From: an uncultured bacterium
Lineage (GTDB): Bacteria; Patescibacteriota; Minisyncoccia; Phycocordibacterales; CAIZIN01
DNA: 5,336 nt
NCBI GenBank assembly: GCA_903933085.1
Contig: CAIZIN010000078.1
Span: 1-5,336 of the forward strand
Direction: 5' to 3'
Below the pieces are notes generated by a model, which saw only the letters and a program-made list of their open reading frames with translations, made no database searches and was not told where the DNA came from. Position numbers and translations under genes: made by a program. The number at the start of each line of letters is the position of its first letter. Position 1 is the first letter of the stretch. Positions 1 through 5,254 of this stretch are shown one piece after another.

Positions 1-2
1 AC

Positions 3-377
3 CAAAATATTTTCAAAAGAGCTGGATTGGGTGATGTAACATATAAAACATTTGCACTTGGAGGTTCGTTTTCAAAATATTCCCACGAGTTTCAAACTAT
101 CTGTGATGCTGGTGAAGATTTGATTTACTTGGATGAAGAAAAAAATATTTCAATTAATAAAGAGGCGATGTCGCCTGAAGTATTTGCAGAATTAGGAGTT
201 GATCAAAATAAACTTGTGGAAAAGAAAGCTATTGAAGTTGGTAATATTTTTTCACTTGGAACAAAGTTTTCAGAACCATTTGATTTAAAATATAAGGATG
301 AAAGTGGAAATGAACAATTTGTAATAATGGGTTCATATGGAATTGGCCTTGGAAGACTTATGGGGACAATTGTTTAG
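3..377 (+). CDS. proS: Prolyl-tRNA synthetase, catalytic part (5' partial, ends at in-frame TAG)
   Basis: Class II aminoacyl-tRNA synthetase that charges tRNA-Pro in the cytosol. The frame is open from the left window edge, so the true start lies outside; the TTG at 27 is internal, because the residues before it (IFKRAGLG) already align with ProRS. Visible landmarks are the motif 2-side segment ending in SHEF, then GED, then IEVGNIFSLGTK, and motif 3 GSYGIGLGR with its arginine codon at 354-356. Only about 36 residues separate GED from IEVGNIF. E. coli ProRS has an insertion (INS) editing domain of roughly 180 residues there, so this is a short, INS-less type. Reading stops at TAG 375-377, where homologues continue without a break; GAG (Glu) to TAG would be a single base change. 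The remainder of the protein follows immediately in the same frame from 378. Identity is certain; whether the stop is real is not. Confidence 0.93.
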   Translation, partial: QNIFKRAGLGDVTYKTFALGGSFSKYSHEFQTICDAGEDLIYLDEEKNISINKEAMSPEVFAELGVDQNKLVEKKAIEVGNIFSLGTKFSEPFDLKYKDESGNEQFVIMGSYGIGLGRLMGTIV

Positions 378-704
378 GTGCTTTCAGATGAAAAGGGAAT
401 TGTTTGGCCAGAATCGGTGGCGCCTTTTAAAGTTCATTTGATTTCTTTGGGAGCCGATGAGAAAGTTCAGTCTGAAGCTCTAAGAATTTACAATTTACTT
501 TCTTCAAAAAATGTTGATGTTCTTTGGGATGATCGAGATCTTCGACCTGGTGAAAAATTTTCTGATTCTGATTTAATTGGAATTCCATATCGTGTAGTTG
601 TATCCACAAAGACAGTTGAAGTAAATGTGTTTGAAGTAAAGGGACGTACGGATATGGATGCGTCAATGATGACAGAAGACGAGTTGCTTGCTAAAGTTGC
701 ATAA
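378..704 (+). CDS. proS: Prolyl-tRNA synthetase, anticodon-binding part (after in-frame TAG)
   Basis: C-terminal continuation of ProRS in the same frame as the upstream segment. It carries the motif-3-proximal stretch DEKGIVWPESVAPF and then the HGTP-type anticodon-binding domain, with the family signature DDRDLRPGEKFSDSDLIGIP and an ordinary C-terminus at TAA 702-704. The codon right after the TAG is GTG, so an independent 108-residue protein could start at 378 by stop-start reinitiation. Equally, this may simply be the second half of one protein in which the TAG is a sequencing error, a strain variant or a suppressed codon. The sequence after the TAG shows no decay: no further stops, frameshifts or lost motifs. 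That argues against an old pseudogene. mreB starts 1 nt after the stop. Confidence 0.9.
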   Translation: MLSDEKGIVWPESVAPFKVHLISLGADEKVQSEALRIYNLLSSKNVDVLWDDRDLRPGEKFSDSDLIGIPYRVVVSTKTVEVNVFEVKGRTDMDASMMTEDELLAKVA

Positions 705-705
705 A

Positions 706-1767
706 ATGAAGAATTATATTGAAAAAGTGAAGCAAATGATGTCACACGACATTGGTATAGACCTGGGTACTGCAAATACCCTTGTGTATGTTCGTGGTAA
801 GGGAATTATCATAAACGAACCATCTGTTGTGGCTGTAAACCAAAAAACTGGTCAAGTTGTAGCTGTGGGTATGGAAGCTAAGCAAATGCTTGGTCGTACG
901 CCAGCACATATTGTGGCTATTCGACCTCTTGTTGATGGTGTAATTTCTGATTTTGAAGTTACTGAAGAAATGATTGCATATCTTATAAATAAGGCTCAAA
1001 AAGACGAAAAAAAGATGTTGGGCCCAAGAGTGGTTGTGGGAATTCCTTCTGGGGTTACAAACGTAGAAAGCCGGGCCGTTCGAGACGCTACACGTAATGC
1101 CGGGGCTCGAGAAGTGTATGTGGTGGAAGAACCTATGGCAGCAGCTATTGGTATTCGCTTGCCTGTTCAGGAGCCTGTGGGAAGTATGATAATTGATATT
1201 GGTGGGGGAACATCAGATATTGCTGTTATATCACTTGGGGGTATTGTCCGATCAAGAAATTTAAAAGTAGCAGGCGATAAGCTTAATGTAGATATTATTG
1301 CATACATAAGAAGTGAATTTAAAATTTTAATAGGAGAGAGAACAGCTGAAACAATTAAAATGGCAATTGGTAGAGTGGTTCCAGGGCAAGAAACTTTGGA
1401 GGCTTCTGTGCGAGGTAGAGATCTAGTAACTGGATTGCCAAGGGAAGTGATTATCACTGACTCTGATATACGTGAAGCTATGGCTCCATCAATCGATACT
1501 CTTATTGAATCAACAAAGGAAGTTCTTGAGACAACTCCACCAGAAATTCTTTCAGATATTATGCATAGAGGTATATATCTCACAGGTGGAGGTGCTTTAA
1601 TTCAAGGTTTGGATGAATTACTTTTTGAATGTTTGAATATTCCAATTCATGTTGCACCAGATCCACTTACTGCTGTAGCTCGAGGTACGGGAATTATTTT
1701 AGAGGATGTAGATAAATTTAAGGATGTTCTAATTCAAACAGATGATGACTTACCTCCGACCAAGTAG
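706..1767 (+). CDS. mreB: Rod-shape actin homologue MreB
   Basis: Bacterial actin that polymerises on the inner face of the membrane and directs lateral cell-wall synthesis with MreC, MreD, RodA and PBP2. The 353 residues match the usual family length. Actin-fold nucleotide motifs are all present: phosphate-1 DLGTANT (residues 19-25), VEEPMAAAIG (140-149), phosphate-2 DIGGGTSDIA (164-173) and the adenosine loop LTGGGALIQG (292-301). I chose ATG 706 because it gives MKNYIEKVKQMMSHDIGIDLG, matching the short amphipathic N-terminal segment before the first strand in other MreBs. TTG 688 would overlap proS and add unrelated residues. There is no clear Shine-Dalgarno sequence; the start lies 1 nt after the proS stop, which suggests translational coupling. 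The gene ends with tandem stops TAG TAA, and its 3' end overlaps mreC. Confidence 0.98.
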   Translation: MKNYIEKVKQMMSHDIGIDLGTANTLVYVRGKGIIINEPSVVAVNQKTGQVVAVGMEAKQMLGRTPAHIVAIRPLVDGVISDFEVTEEMIAYLINKAQKDEKKMLGPRVVVGIPSGVTNVESRAVRDATRNAGAREVYVVEEPMAAAIGIRLPVQEPVGSMIIDIGGGTSDIAVISLGGIVRSRNLKVAGDKLNVDIIAYIRSEFKILIGERTAETIKMAIGRVVPGQETLEASVRGRDLVTGLPREVIITDSDIREAMAPSIDTLIESTKEVLETTPPEILSDIMHRGIYLTGGGALIQGLDELLFECLNIPIHVAPDPLTAVARGTGIILEDVDKFKDVLIQTDDDLPPTK

Positions 1768-2518
1768 TAATCGCGATCACTCATCGCGAAAAATGAAAAT
1801 TGCTTTCAGCACACTAATAATTGTTGTGCTTCTTGGTTTTGTATTTAATCAACTTGCGTACTGGGTTGGCGGACCGCTGTGGGCCGTGCGTGAGGCTATT
1901 ACAAGCCGAGCAGTTTCGACAATTTCATATTTTAAATCAAAATCAACACTTCAAAATGAAAATGATGATTTAAAAAAGAAACTTGATGAAAAAAATGCAG
2001 AAATAATTGCGGTTAAAAATCAAGTAGATCTTTATAAACAGCTTGATTCATATATTGCAATGAAAGATACCACTGCGAACGAGAGTATAGTGAGGGTGGT
2101 TTCTAGGCCACCACAAACACCTTTTGATGTTTTGGTGGTTGAGGCGAATGATAATAATATAAAAGCCGGACAAAGAGTTTATTTTGCTGGTATTCCTGCA
2201 GGAATTATTGAATCAAAAACTGGATCTTATGCAAAAGTTTTTTTATTTTCAAATCCGGCATCACAGTTCAGAGTACTTGTTGGTGTGAATAAAATCGAAG
2301 CTGATGCAAAGGGAAAAAGCCAAGGAAACATTTATTTAACACTTCCAAAGAATGTTGATGTTCAAAATGGAGACACTGTTTACTTAGCGGACGGTACCGT
2401 GCCTATTGGAACTGTATCTCAAGTTGATAATAATACCTCAACATCTTTTATTGATGTCTATGTGAAAATGCCTTTTTCTCCTTCGCGTGTTGATTGGTTA
2501 ACGGTCCAAAAAGAATAG
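1742..2518 (+). CDS. mreC: Rod-shape-determining protein MreC
   Basis: Bitopic elongasome protein that links cytoplasmic MreB/MreD to periplasmic PBP2. From ATG 1742 it has 258 residues: a basic cytoplasmic tail, one membrane segment (about 19-37, rich in I/V/L/F), a periplasmic coiled coil (about 66-104, with E/D/K-rich heptads), and then the paired beta-barrel domain. The segment AGIPAGIIESKTGSYAKVFL corresponds to the family's turn-rich 'G-V-V-G-V-G-S-A-V-L' region. The start is ambiguous: ATG 1742 and ATG 1745 are adjacent and both overlap mreB by more than 20 nt, while ATG 1793 would begin just before the membrane segment. None has a clear Shine-Dalgarno sequence. Family N-termini that I recall from similar genomes begin near MTYL, which would favour 1745. 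The stop TAG (2516-2518) is in frame with the downstream mreD ATG. Confidence 0.95.
   Translation: MMTYLRPSSNRDHSSRKMKIAFSTLIIVVLLGFVFNQLAYWVGGPLWAVREAITSRAVSTISYFKSKSTLQNENDDLKKKLDEKNAEIIAVKNQVDLYKQLDSYIAMKDTTANESIVRVVSRPPQTPFDVLVVEANDNNIKAGQRVYFAGIPAGIIESKTGSYAKVFLFSNPASQFRVLVGVNKIEADAKGKSQGNIYLTLPKNVDVQNGDTVYLADGTVPIGTVSQVDNNTSTSFIDVYVKMPFSPSRVDWLTVQKE
1771..1789 (+). repeat. 7-bp perfect hairpin at the mreB/mreC junction
   Basis: TCGCGAT (1771-1777) and ATCGCGA (1783-1789) are perfect inverted repeats around the 5-nt loop CACTC. The hairpin sits immediately after the tandem mreB stops and just before ATG 1793, the most downstream candidate mreC start. If mreC starts at 1742 or 1745, it lies within codons 10-16. 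It is GC-rich in an AT-rich context. It could influence translation of mreC or processing of the transcript, but a chance hairpin is possible. Confidence 0.4.
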
Positions 2519-2521
2519 CTG

Positions 2522-2773
2522 ATGAAAAGAATCACTACAACCCTCATATTACTTCTCGGCGTATACATGCTACCGTGGTGGCTGACTTTTTTTGCTGTTT
2601 GTGTTTCATTTTTATTTTTTGATTCGTATGTGGAAGGGGTTATGATTGCACTTGCACTCGACTGGCTTTATTCTCCAAATTTTTATTATCTCCCAAATTT
2701 TCATATCGCTCCAATCATCGCATTGATTCTATGTATTTTTGTACCAATTATAAAGAAAAGATTGTTGATTTAG
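2522..2773 (+). CDS. mreD: Short MreD-like membrane protein
   Basis: An 83-residue, highly hydrophobic protein in the canonical mreD position, 3 nt after mreC. MreD is an integral membrane partner of MreC and is usually around 160-170 residues with five or six membrane segments. This one has room for three or four: about 4-18, 19-33, 38-50 and 61-77. The segment VEGVMIALALDWLYSP resembles the conserved MreD stretch with a G followed by a hydrophobic run and an Asp (GLLLD-like), which supports the family call along with gene order. The protein ends in a basic tail (KKRLL). It has an intact start and stop and no sign of frameshift: the stop is the first unit of a 7-bp repeat, and no missing half is visible downstream. 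A lineage-specific mini-MreD is more likely than a truncated pseudogene. Confidence 0.7.
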   Translation: MKRITTTLILLLGVYMLPWWLTFFAVCVSFLFFDSYVEGVMIALALDWLYSPNFYYLPNFHIAPIIALILCIFVPIIKKRLLI

Positions 2774-2892
2774 CTGTTAGTTATTAGGCTCTAGGCGCTA
2801 GGCTCTAGCTAAAACACTAAAAACACAAGAGTGACTTCCTCTTTGAGGAAGTCACTCTTGTGTTAAAGCTAGAGTCTAGAGCCTAATAGCTA
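2771..2892. repeat. Nested palindromic element made of 7-bp-period arms
   Basis: The left arm has TAG at 2771, 2778, 2785, 2792, 2799 and 2806, exactly every 7 bp, in units such as TCTAGGC and GCTAGGC. The first TAG is the mreD stop codon. The right arm has CTA at 2869, 2876, 2883 and 2890, again every 7 bp, and is the inverted counterpart: 2867-2891 reads as the reverse complement of 2779-2810, with one 7-bp unit fewer and a few mismatches. The arms enclose the perfect hairpin at 2822-2864. As RNA or single-stranded DNA the whole element would fold into one long rod. It fills nearly all of the mreD-mrdA gap. It could be a dispersed palindromic repeat of the host genome. Confidence 0.8.
2822..2864 (+). 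terminator. Perfect 20-bp stem with TTT loop, possible terminator between mreD and mrdA
   Basis: Arms 2822-2841 and 2845-2864 are perfectly complementary over 20 bp, around the loop TTT (2842-2844). It follows mreD and precedes a new promoter, so stopping the proS-mreBCD transcript is its most likely job. No T-tract follows the right arm on the + strand (the next bases are AAAGCTAG), so it is not a textbook intrinsic terminator. On the - strand the flank reads TTTAGTGTTTT, which is more terminator-like, but no - strand gene is seen here. It may instead protect the mRNA 3' end. Confidence 0.5.
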
Positions 2893-2896
2893 TGCG

Positions 2897-2905
2897 TGCT
2901 ATAAT
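2897..2905 (+). promoter_or_regulatory. Extended -10 promoter for mrdA (leaderless start)
   Basis: TG-C-TATAAT (TG 2897-2898, TATAAT 2900-2905) is a perfect extended -10 element of the sigma70 type. The hexamer 17 bp upstream (TAGAGC, 2877-2882) is a poor -35, which is typical where the TG extension compensates. Transcription would begin around 2911-2914. The mrdA ATG is at 2915, so the mRNA has almost no 5' leader and no room for a Shine-Dalgarno sequence. Confidence 0.7.
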
Positions 2906-2914
2906 GTCCGAACA

Positions 2915-4603
2915 ATGTCTTGGTGGAAACGAAAAAAACGTCTGTATAGCGACATCGATCCCGATGAGATTTTTCTTGATGCAGCTAATTTACCTCAATT
3001 TGACCAGAATCAATTTGAAGGAAGGATTGAGAAACCAATTTGTTCAAGAACACTATTTATTCTTGGAATGAGTTTTTTTGTTATCGGGGCTTTATATGTC
3101 TATAGAATAGGTTATTTGCAAATTGCACAAGGAGAAGAATTTTTAAAAAGAAGTGAAAATAACCGCTTGCATCATGAAATAGTTTTTTCAGAGAGGGGTG
3201 TAATTTTGGATAGAAACGGAGAGCCTCTCGCTAGTAATATTCCTCAGGACGAATCTTCTGATTTTCCGAAACGATCTTATATAAAAGAAGGTGGATTTTC
3301 GCTTTTGCTTGGTTATGTAAAATATCCTTCAAAAGATAAAACAGGTTTTTATTATAAAGAAGATTATGATGGTTACGGTGGTATAGAAAAATATTATAAT
3401 GATTTATTAAAAGGTACAAATGGAAAGAAACTTACAGAGACAGATGCTCTTGGAAAAATAACATCTACAAGTGTGTTGGAGCCACCGAAGCATGGTGAAG
3501 AATTAAAACTTACCGTAGATTCAAAGGTGCAAGCGAAGCTTTATAGCATCATAAAAAAGCTATCTGCCGATTCTGGATTTGATGGAGGGGCGGGAGCTAT
3601 TATGGATGTGCACACAGGAGAAGTTCTTGCTATCACCTCTTACCCAGAATATGATTCTAATGTAATGACTGATGGTCAAGATTCAAAAGTTATTGGTGCA
3701 TATTTTAAAGATAAAAGGAATCCATTTATAGAAAGAGCTATTGATGGTCTTTATACACCTGGGTCTATTATTAAACCATATATGGCCATTGCTGCTTTAG
3801 AAGAAAACACCATTTCTCCAAATAAACAAATTTTGAGTACTGGTTCTATTAGTATTCAAAATCCGTATGATCCAAAACAGAAGACTGTTTTTAAAGACTG
3901 GAAGGCTCATGGTTGGGTTGATATGCGACATGCTATTTCTGTTTCTTCCGATGTATATTTTTATGCGGTTGGTGGAGGTTATGCGGATCAGAAGGGTTTA
4001 GGGATTATGAACATTGAAAAGTATATGAAGCTTTTTGGTTTCGGCCAACCGCTTCCAGACTCATTTTTTTCAAGTAAGGCCGGTCAAATACCAAACCCTG
4101 AATGGAAAGCAAAAACTTTCCCAACTGATTCTGTATGGCGGCTTGGAAATACTTACCACTCTTCTATCGGTCAGTACGGTTTCCAGGTGACTCCAATGCA
4201 GGCTTTGCGGGCTGTTGCCTCACTTGCAAATGATGGAAAATTACTTTCTCCGGTGATTATAAAAGATGCTGTACCAGAATCTAAGCCTCAAGATATTCCT
4301 GTTAGTAAGGAACATATGCAAATTGCTCGAGAGGGGATGAGACTTTCTGTAACGGAGGGTGTAGCAAAAGGTTTGAGTATGGATGCACTTCATGTAGCTG
4401 CAAAGACAGGTACAGCTGAACTTGGTGTAAAAAAAGATTTTGTTAACTCATGGGTGACGGGTTTTTTCCCTTATGAAAATCCAAAGTATGCTTTTGTTGT
4501 AATGATGGAACGTGGTTCTGTTAATAATACAGTGGGAGGTGTGTTTGTTATGAGGACACTTTTGGAGTGGATGTATGCGAATACTCCGGAGTACGTGAGA
4601 TAA
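2915..4603 (+). CDS. mrdA: Penicillin-binding protein 2, elongation-specific transpeptidase
   Basis: Class B PBP that cross-links peptidoglycan during cell elongation, working with RodA and MreC. It has 562 residues: a long cytoplasmic tail (1-44, basic then acidic), one membrane anchor (about 45-66), an N-terminal pedestal starting at RGVILDRNG (94-102), and the transpeptidase domain. Catalytic motifs are intact: SxxK is TPGSIIKP with Ser284 and Lys287, the second motif is S344-S-D346 in SSDVYFY, and KTGT is 497-500. The pedestal is unusually short: LASNIP (105-110) is followed almost at once by FPKRSYIKEGGFSLLLGYV, which corresponds to the R-YP-hvlGYv segment. In typical PBP2 a long subdomain of about 100 residues lies between them. 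ATG 2915 directly follows the promoter; no other start fits. rodA, often next to mrdA, does not follow here. Confidence 0.96.
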   Translation: MSWWKRKKRLYSDIDPDEIFLDAANLPQFDQNQFEGRIEKPICSRTLFILGMSFFVIGALYVYRIGYLQIAQGEEFLKRSENNRLHHEIVFSERGVILDRNGEPLASNIPQDESSDFPKRSYIKEGGFSLLLGYVKYPSKDKTGFYYKEDYDGYGGIEKYYNDLLKGTNGKKLTETDALGKITSTSVLEPPKHGEELKLTVDSKVQAKLYSIIKKLSADSGFDGGAGAIMDVHTGEVLAITSYPEYDSNVMTDGQDSKVIGAYFKDKRNPFIERAIDGLYTPGSIIKPYMAIAALEENTISPNKQILSTGSISIQNPYDPKQKTVFKDWKAHGWVDMRHAISVSSDVYFYAVGGGYADQKGLGIMNIEKYMKLFGFGQPLPDSFFSSKAGQIPNPEWKAKTFPTDSVWRLGNTYHSSIGQYGFQVTPMQALRAVASLANDGKLLSPVIIKDAVPESKPQDIPVSKEHMQIAREGMRLSVTEGVAKGLSMDALHVAAKTGTAELGVKKDFVNSWVTGFFPYENPKYAFVVMMERGSVNNTVGGVFVMRTLLEWMYANTPEYVR

Positions 4604-4642
4604 AGTCAAAATTTAAAACTCAAAACTCAAAATTTAAAGTCA
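4602..4642. repeat. A-rich 7-bp-period tandem repeat at the mrdA stop
   Basis: Starting inside the mrdA TAA stop, the sequence runs in 7-bp units: AAAGTCA, AAATTTA, AAACTCA, AAACTCA, AAATTTA and then a 6-bp AAGTCA. The order of units is itself nearly symmetrical (GTCA, TTTA, CTCA, CTCA, TTTA, GTCA). It has the same period as the element after mreD, although the unit sequence differs. It is non-coding as far as I can see. Confidence 0.75.
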
Positions 4643-4647
4643 AAAAT

Positions 4648-4740
4648 AAAAGGTATTAACCCCCAGAGCAAGCCCTGGACCCATTGGGAGTTCGCTTCGC
4701 TCACCCAATGCCATGGCAAGCCACGGGGTATTTACCTTTT
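4648..4740. repeat. 93-bp multi-arm inverted repeat (cloverleaf-like)
   Basis: The outer arms 4648-4663 and 4725-4740 pair as AAAAGGTA-nnn-ACCCC with GGGGT-nnn-TACCTTTT. Inside are three local foldbacks. CATTGGG (4682-4688) pairs with CCCAATG (4704-4710) around a GTTCGCTTCGCTC-containing loop. Two related 16-mers flank it, CCAGAGCAAGCCCTGG (4663-4678) and CCATGGCAAGCCACGG (4711-4726), identical at 12 of 16 positions and each partly self-complementary. The higher GC content sets it apart from the AT-rich surroundings. It may act as the mrdA 3' structure, since a short CCTTTTG run follows it, or it may be a dispersed palindromic repeat. No protein-coding frame is evident. Confidence 0.65.
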
Positions 4741-4745
4741 GTTCG

Positions 4746-4802
4746 CAACTACACTCGGATGTCGTGAGTGAGATTACTCACTCACACACCGCTCGTTTGT
4801 TG
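4746..4802. repeat. Imperfect long hairpin with perfect 9-bp core
   Basis: GTGAGTGAG (4764-4772) and CTCACTCAC (4777-4785) pair perfectly around the loop ATTA. The stem extends through bulges by TGT (4760-4762) with ACA (4786-4788) and CGG (4756-4758) with CCG (4789-4791), and closes with CAAC (4746-4749) against GTTG (4799-4802). Neither side has a T-tract, so a classical terminator is unlikely. It sits directly next to the 93-bp element and may belong to the same repeat unit. Confidence 0.55.
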
Positions 4803-4819
4803 GAATAAAAAGTTAAAGC

Positions 4820-4857
4820 AAAATAAAAACCGCTCGCCAGAAATTCTGGGGGCGGTT
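4820..4857 (-). terminator. Intrinsic terminator of the - strand 75-aa gene
   Basis: AACCGC (4828-4833) pairs with GCGGTT (4852-4857), and the inner CCAGAA pairs with TTCTGG, with a small internal loop between them. On the - strand the hairpin is followed by TTTTTATTTTG (+ strand 4819-4829 as its complement). That is the GC-rich stem plus T-tract expected of a rho-independent terminator. It lies about 45 nt past the stop codon of the gene at 4902-5129. Confidence 0.75.
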
Positions 4858-4901
4858 GATTGATGGTAGCTTAGATTTTGATAAATCCGCAAACTTTCAA
4901 T

Positions 4902-5129
4902 TTATCCAATTCTTGAGCCTGTCTGTAAACAAGAAGGATAAACAAGTTTTTCTTCTTCCTTGAGTCTTTCATAGTCGGGATATCTAATTTCAACCCTGTT
5001 TTTGTCAGCATCAGACCTTGATCTAAGTGATAATTGCACTATTAGGGCATCATCATCGTCAAGAAGTTCACTTGCCCATCTATCAAGTAATGCTTGAAGT
5101 TCTCTGTGGCTTCTGGTATTTATGTACAT
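4902..5129 (-). CDS. Small hypothetical protein, 75 residues
   Basis: I do not recognise this protein. It is charged and soluble-looking, with no membrane segment or signal peptide. The N-terminal half looks helical (SHRELQALLDRWASELL), followed by an acidic run DDDD (residues 24-27), a likely beta strand ALIVQLSLR, and a charged C-terminal part with YPDYERLKEEEK. The only substantial open frame in this stretch, it is supported by its own near-consensus promoter upstream and a terminator downstream. ATG 5129 is the only start codon in frame after the upstream in-frame TAG (complement of 5163-5165). A perfect AAAGGAG lies at 5156-5162 but 26 nt from this ATG, much further than usual. It is convergent with mrdA and divergent from the partial gene at 5255. 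The function cannot be inferred. Confidence 0.6.
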   Translation of the reverse strand: MYINTRSHRELQALLDRWASELLDDDDALIVQLSLRSRSDADKNRVEIRYPDYERLKEEEKLVYPSCLQTGSRIG

Positions 5130-5149
5130 GTTTGGCTTATGTCTATTTG

Positions 5150-5176
5150 TTGACTCTCCTTTCTATCTACTATAAT
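5150..5176 (+). promoter_or_regulatory. Possible + strand promoter facing the partial gene at 5255
   Basis: TTGACT (5150-5155) and a perfect TATAAT (5171-5176) are separated by 15 bp, shorter than the usual 16-18. It overlaps the - strand promoter almost completely, so the two would compete. Because AT-rich DNA produces TATAAT easily and the spacing is short, this is only a candidate. Confidence 0.35.
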
Positions 5177-5200
5177 ACAGTATTTTATCATTAATGTCAA
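5172..5200 (-). promoter_or_regulatory. Sigma70-type promoter for the - strand 75-aa gene
   Basis: Read on the - strand: TTGACA (complement of 5195-5200), a spacer of exactly 17 bp (5178-5194), then TATTAT (complement of 5172-5177). That is a perfect -35, ideal spacing and a 5/6 match -10. Transcription would start near 5165, giving a leader of about 35 nt that contains AAAGGAG (5156-5162). The 11-bp palindrome AATAC-A-GTATT (5174-5184) overlaps the -10 and could be an operator. Confidence 0.75.
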
Positions 5201-5254
5201 ATGAGAGAGGTAATGTGCACACACATATGGCACTTTTTGTTAGATTAGTAATTA

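Noticed and set aside
375..377. TAG reassigned to an amino acid throughout the genome
   Set aside because: mreB (followed directly by TAA), mreC and mreD all end in TAG at sensible C-termini, so TAG works as a stop here.
427..999. Open frames on the - strand within proS and mreB (427-666, 488-775, 742-999)
   Set aside because: They lie antisense to strongly conserved proS and mreB codons, have low-complexity, unlikely peptide composition, and have no promoter or start context of their own.
1167..1583. 138-codon open frame on the - strand within mreB
   Set aside because: It is antisense to the conserved MreB nucleotide-binding core; its openness follows from the codon use of mreB.
2771..2892. 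CRISPR array
   Set aside because: The repeats are contiguous 7-bp units in inverted arms with no spacers and no cas genes.
3231..3419. 62-codon open frame on the - strand within mrdA
   Set aside because: A shadow of the PBP2 pedestal coding sequence; the peptide is Asn/His/Tyr/Leu-rich with no recognisable feature.
4648..4802. tRNA or other known RNA gene, suggested by the multi-arm folding
   Set aside because: No acceptor stem with CCA, no T-loop GTTCRA in the right place and no recognisable anticodon arm; arm sizes do not fit a tRNA.
4746..4802. Intrinsic terminator for mrdA
   Set aside because: The 9-bp core stem is good, but no T-tract follows on either strand.
4604..4820. rodA (mrdB) following mrdA, as in many bacteria
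   Set aside because: No membrane-protein frame is present here; the stretch contains only repeats and hairpins.
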